Source: Campylobacterota bacterium (GTDB lineage: Bacteria; Campylobacterota; Campylobacteria; Campylobacterales; Sulfurovaceae). From it: 8,584 nt of DNA. Position numbers and translations under genes: made by a program. The notes under the pieces were generated by a model that had not been told where the DNA came from, searched no databases, and saw only the letters and a list, made by a program, of their open reading frames with translations. Location: positions 1 to 8,584 of the forward strand of contig JAADEA010000170.1 of the NCBI GenBank assembly GCA_013153675.1. The letters run 5' to 3'. This document shows positions 6,781-8,584 of this stretch, piece by piece; the stretch's first letter is position 1, and every line of letters starts with the position of its first letter.

Positions 6781-7647
6781 TTAATCATCTTCAAATATAT
6801 CCCTATTTAATCTATCTATTTTAAAGCTTTTAGCAATACCTGTTAATGTTAAATATGCTCTTTTTGAGACTCCAAAAGGCATATTTGCAGGAATTCCCAT
6901 ATATGTTTTGGTTCTAAATAGATCTCTTTTTGGAAATTCTGGCTCTGTACATCCAATACATGGCATTCCAGCTCTTGTTTTAGAATTTATTCCATTCCAA
7001 AGTCTTCTATTACAATCTCCATGAGTAAATGGAGCTTGACATCCTTGTTCATAAAATAGACATCCCTCTTTTTTTCCAAAGCTTTTTGCATCTACTTTCC
7101 ACTCAAAATATTCATTTCTATCGCATCCACTATGAACACTAAAAGCAAATATCTCTTTTGGTCTTTTAAAGCTATCTAATAAAATTTTCTTTTTATTAAT
7201 AATCATCTCTAATATATACCCTATCCACTCCCCATTAGCAGGACAACCAGGAATATTTATTACTTTTTGCTCAAAATCTTTATATAAAAATGACCTCTCT
7301 TTCTTATTAAAAATAACACCGCTAATTTCTCTATCAAACTCTTTAAAAACTCCTCCATATACAGCACAACTTCCAACTGCCAATATAAACTTCGTACTCT
7401 TTGCAAATTTAAAAAATAGTCCTAAAAAATCTTTATTGTCTCTTTTTAGATCTTTTTTAATCCCGCCCTCTACTATTAAGATATCGCACTCTTCATTAAT
7501 ATCTAAGCTATTATATTTAGAAGGTAAAATAGGATGAAATAAAAAGGTAATATCTTTTAATAAACTCTCTAAATGAGGATAGTTTAAAAATGAGTGGCTA
7601 TTTCCATTACACGTTATGCCCTGAAGCCAAATAGCTTTAATCTTCAC
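6781..7647 (-). CDS. Group 2 [NiFe]-hydrogenase small subunit (HupS/HupU-type), cytoplasmic
   Basis: Fe-S partner of the adjacent large subunit, 288 residues. It begins directly with WLQGITCNGNSHSFLN (7-22), without a Tat leader, and lacks a C-terminal membrane helix, so the dimer should stay in the cytoplasm. Ligands: proximal C13, C94 and C135, with N16 where the second Cys of CxxC usually sits; distal H172, C175, C196 and C203; medial C212, C230 and C233 within SKTRAGMPCIGCTEPEFP. CxGN and SKTR.GMPC are features I associate with cyanobacterial HupS and related group 2 small subunits. The GTG start at 7647 lies inside the end of the TetR gene (11-nt overlap), with AGGG 9 nt upstream, so translation is probably coupled to the regulator. 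No electron partner protein is encoded nearby. Confidence 0.92.
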   Translation of the reverse strand: MKIKAIWLQGITCNGNSHSFLNYPHLESLLKDITFLFHPILPSKYNSLDINEECDILIVEGGIKKDLKRDNKDFLGLFFKFAKSTKFILAVGSCAVYGGVFKEFDREISGVIFNKKERSFLYKDFEQKVINIPGCPANGEWIGYILEMIINKKKILLDSFKRPKEIFAFSVHSGCDRNEYFEWKVDAKSFGKKEGCLFYEQGCQAPFTHGDCNRRLWNGINSKTRAGMPCIGCTEPEFPKRDLFRTKTYMGIPANMPFGVSKRAYLTLTGIAKSFKIDRLNRDIFEDD

Positions 7648-8233
7648 TCTTTAGAGCCCTATATATATTTTCTGTAATATCATCTATATATAAATCAAGC
7701 TCATTTGGTAATACTCTATCTCCATATAAAAAGACCATTCCTCCCAAATATCCCATAAAAAGACCAAAAGCACTAAAGAAATCTTGATCTCTTAACTCCT
7801 TTTTTCTTACACCCTCTTCAAAAAAGATCATAATCTCTGTTACAAATGGACTAACACAAATCATCCCCTCACATCCATCTTTAAATATCTCTTTATGAGA
7901 TAGATATATTCGTAAGAAATAGTCAATATATTCTGGATTCTCTTTTGCATTTTTAAAATAGATAGAGACAATCTCCTTAATCTTTTCCTTAGATGAGATA
8001 TTTTTCATATTAATCTCTCTAATTTGCATTCCTAAAATTTGAGATATATATAAAATTAGCTCTTTTGCTAATGCCTCTTTAGAAGAAAAATAGTTGTATA
8101 TATTGCCAGCACTCATATTAAGCTCTTTTGCTATATCTGCAATAGTTACTATATAAAATCCATTTTTAGAAAAGAGCTTTAGGGCTGTCTCCATAATTAA
8201 AATCTTTTTTGCCTTCTTATCAACTTTTGCCAT
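7637..8233 (-). CDS. TetR-family transcriptional regulator, candidate repressor of hydABCDE
   Basis: A one-component regulator of 198 residues. The N-terminal TetR helix-turn-helix occupies about 11-58, with the recognition segment SAGNIYNYFSSKEAL (41-55). The C-terminal ligand/dimer domain is mostly helical and hydrophobic and has no recognisable cofactor motif or PAS domain. Two cysteines lie close together, C121 and C126 (GCEGMIC), and could form a redox-sensitive pair; this is speculation. The ATG at 8233 follows the rsmE stop by 7 nt with a modest AGGAT site, and the 3' end overlaps the group 2 small-subunit gene by 11 nt. No operator is visible in front of its own gene, but a TetR-type palindrome sits over the hydA promoter. 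Family certain; target inferred; effector unknown. Confidence 0.9.
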   Translation of the reverse strand: MAKVDKKAKKILIMETALKLFSKNGFYIVTIADIAKELNMSAGNIYNYFSSKEALAKELILYISQILGMQIREINMKNISSKEKIKEIVSIYFKNAKENPEYIDYFLRIYLSHKEIFKDGCEGMICVSPFVTEIMIFFEEGVRKKELRDQDFFSAFGLFMGYLGGMVFLYGDRVLPNELDLYIDDITENIYRALKSED

Positions 8234-8240
8234 ATCTATC

Positions 8241-8584
8241 CTATAAAAGAATTTTAGAAGATATTGCTACTACTGCCGTTTGACTCTTTAGTATATATGG
8301 TGTATCAAATCCTACTATTTTATCTTTATAAAGATTAACTTCCTCTTTATCAAACCCACCTTCTGGTCCTACCACTACCTCTTTAATACTAAAGAGCTCT
8401 TTTTGAATAATTCTATCTGAAAAATTTAACATATAAGAATCTGGATAGCTCTCTTTAAATTTATATAAGCTATCAACCACCTCTATCTCCATAATATTTT
8501 CCCTCCCACATTGCTGGGAAGAGGCTATTAATATCTTTTTTAATCTTTCAAAATTTATCTTAAAATTTCTCTGGGATTTTTTAC
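8241..8584 (-). CDS. rsmE: RsmE, 16S rRNA m3U1498 methyltransferase (5' end outside window)
   Basis: C-terminal 113 residues of a SPOUT-class methyltransferase that methylates N3 of U1498 in 16S rRNA; the whole protein is usually about 225-245 residues. The frame is open to the right edge (first full codon at 8582). The reading upstream of the in-frame ATG at 8492 contains the family's ERLKKILIASSQQCGREN, so that ATG is internal and not a start. Downstream are the SAM-binding knot motifs VVGPEGGF and, near the end, YILKSQTAVVAI, equivalent to the usual LR.ETA; here Ser-Gln replaces the common Glu-Thr before Ala. A housekeeping gene unrelated to hydrogen metabolism, probably co-transcribed with the TetR gene 7 nt downstream. 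Confidence 0.9.
   Translation of the reverse strand, partial: KKSQRNFKINFERLKKILIASSQQCGRENIMEIEVVDSLYKFKESYPDSYMLNFSDRIIQKELFSIKEVVVGPEGGFDKEEVNLYKDKIVGFDTPYILKSQTAVVAISSKILL

Noticed and set aside
8241..8492. Stand-alone 83-residue protein starting at ATG 8492
   Set aside because: The frame stays open upstream to the window edge and encodes a conserved RsmE segment (ERLKKILIASSQQCGR), so this is an internal Met of a longer gene.
1..8584. tRNA or rRNA genes, CRISPR arrays, insertion sequences, attachment sites
   Set aside because: The window is almost completely filled by coding frames, and no repeat arrays, transposase motifs or structured RNA signatures were seen.

Overview
The window looks like chromosome from a hydrogen-oxidising member of the Campylobacterota (Epsilonproteobacteria). 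The reasons are the strong A+T richness, Arg encoded almost only by AGA/AGG, tightly packed co-directional genes, and the order hydA-hydB-hydC-hydD-hydE known from Wolinella, Campylobacter and Helicobacter. The presence of a second, cytoplasmic group 2 [NiFe] hydrogenase fits vent-type lineages (Nautilia/Caminibacter/Sulfurimonas-like), but the genus cannot be fixed from this sequence. Every gene lies on the minus strand, so the biological order runs from right to left.

Upstream block (8582 to 5552): the C-terminal half of RsmE (16S rRNA m3U1498 methyltransferase), a TetR-family repressor, and a compact group 2 hydrogenase small subunit followed by its large subunit. Neighbours overlap or lie within a few bases, so these are probably one transcript. 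The group 2 pair has no Tat signal, no C-terminal membrane helix and no C-terminal propeptide on the large subunit. It is therefore cytoplasmic and resembles H2-sensing or low-turnover hydrogenases more than a respiratory enzyme.

Junction (5447-5551): about 100 bp of A/T-tract DNA with an extended -10 box (TGCTAAAAT on the minus strand), then an 18-bp inverted repeat typical of TetR-family operators lying over the predicted transcription start, then a strong AAGGAG ribosome site and the GTG start of hydA.

Downstream block (5446 to 1): hydA (Tat-exported small subunit), hydB (NiFe large subunit), hydC (di-heme cytochrome b), hydD (maturation endopeptidase) and hydE (degenerate HypF-like accessory protein, cut by the window edge). 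This is a complete membrane-bound, periplasm-facing group 1 uptake hydrogenase feeding electrons to the quinone pool, with its dedicated maturation genes. Other hyp genes are not in the window.

Most interesting reading: the TetR gene, the sensor-like group 2 hydrogenase and a TetR-type operator over the promoter of the respiratory hydrogenase together suggest an H2-responsive switch. It would use a one-component TetR repressor instead of the HupT/HupR (HoxJ/HoxA) two-component pair. This is inference from gene order and motifs and has not been demonstrated.
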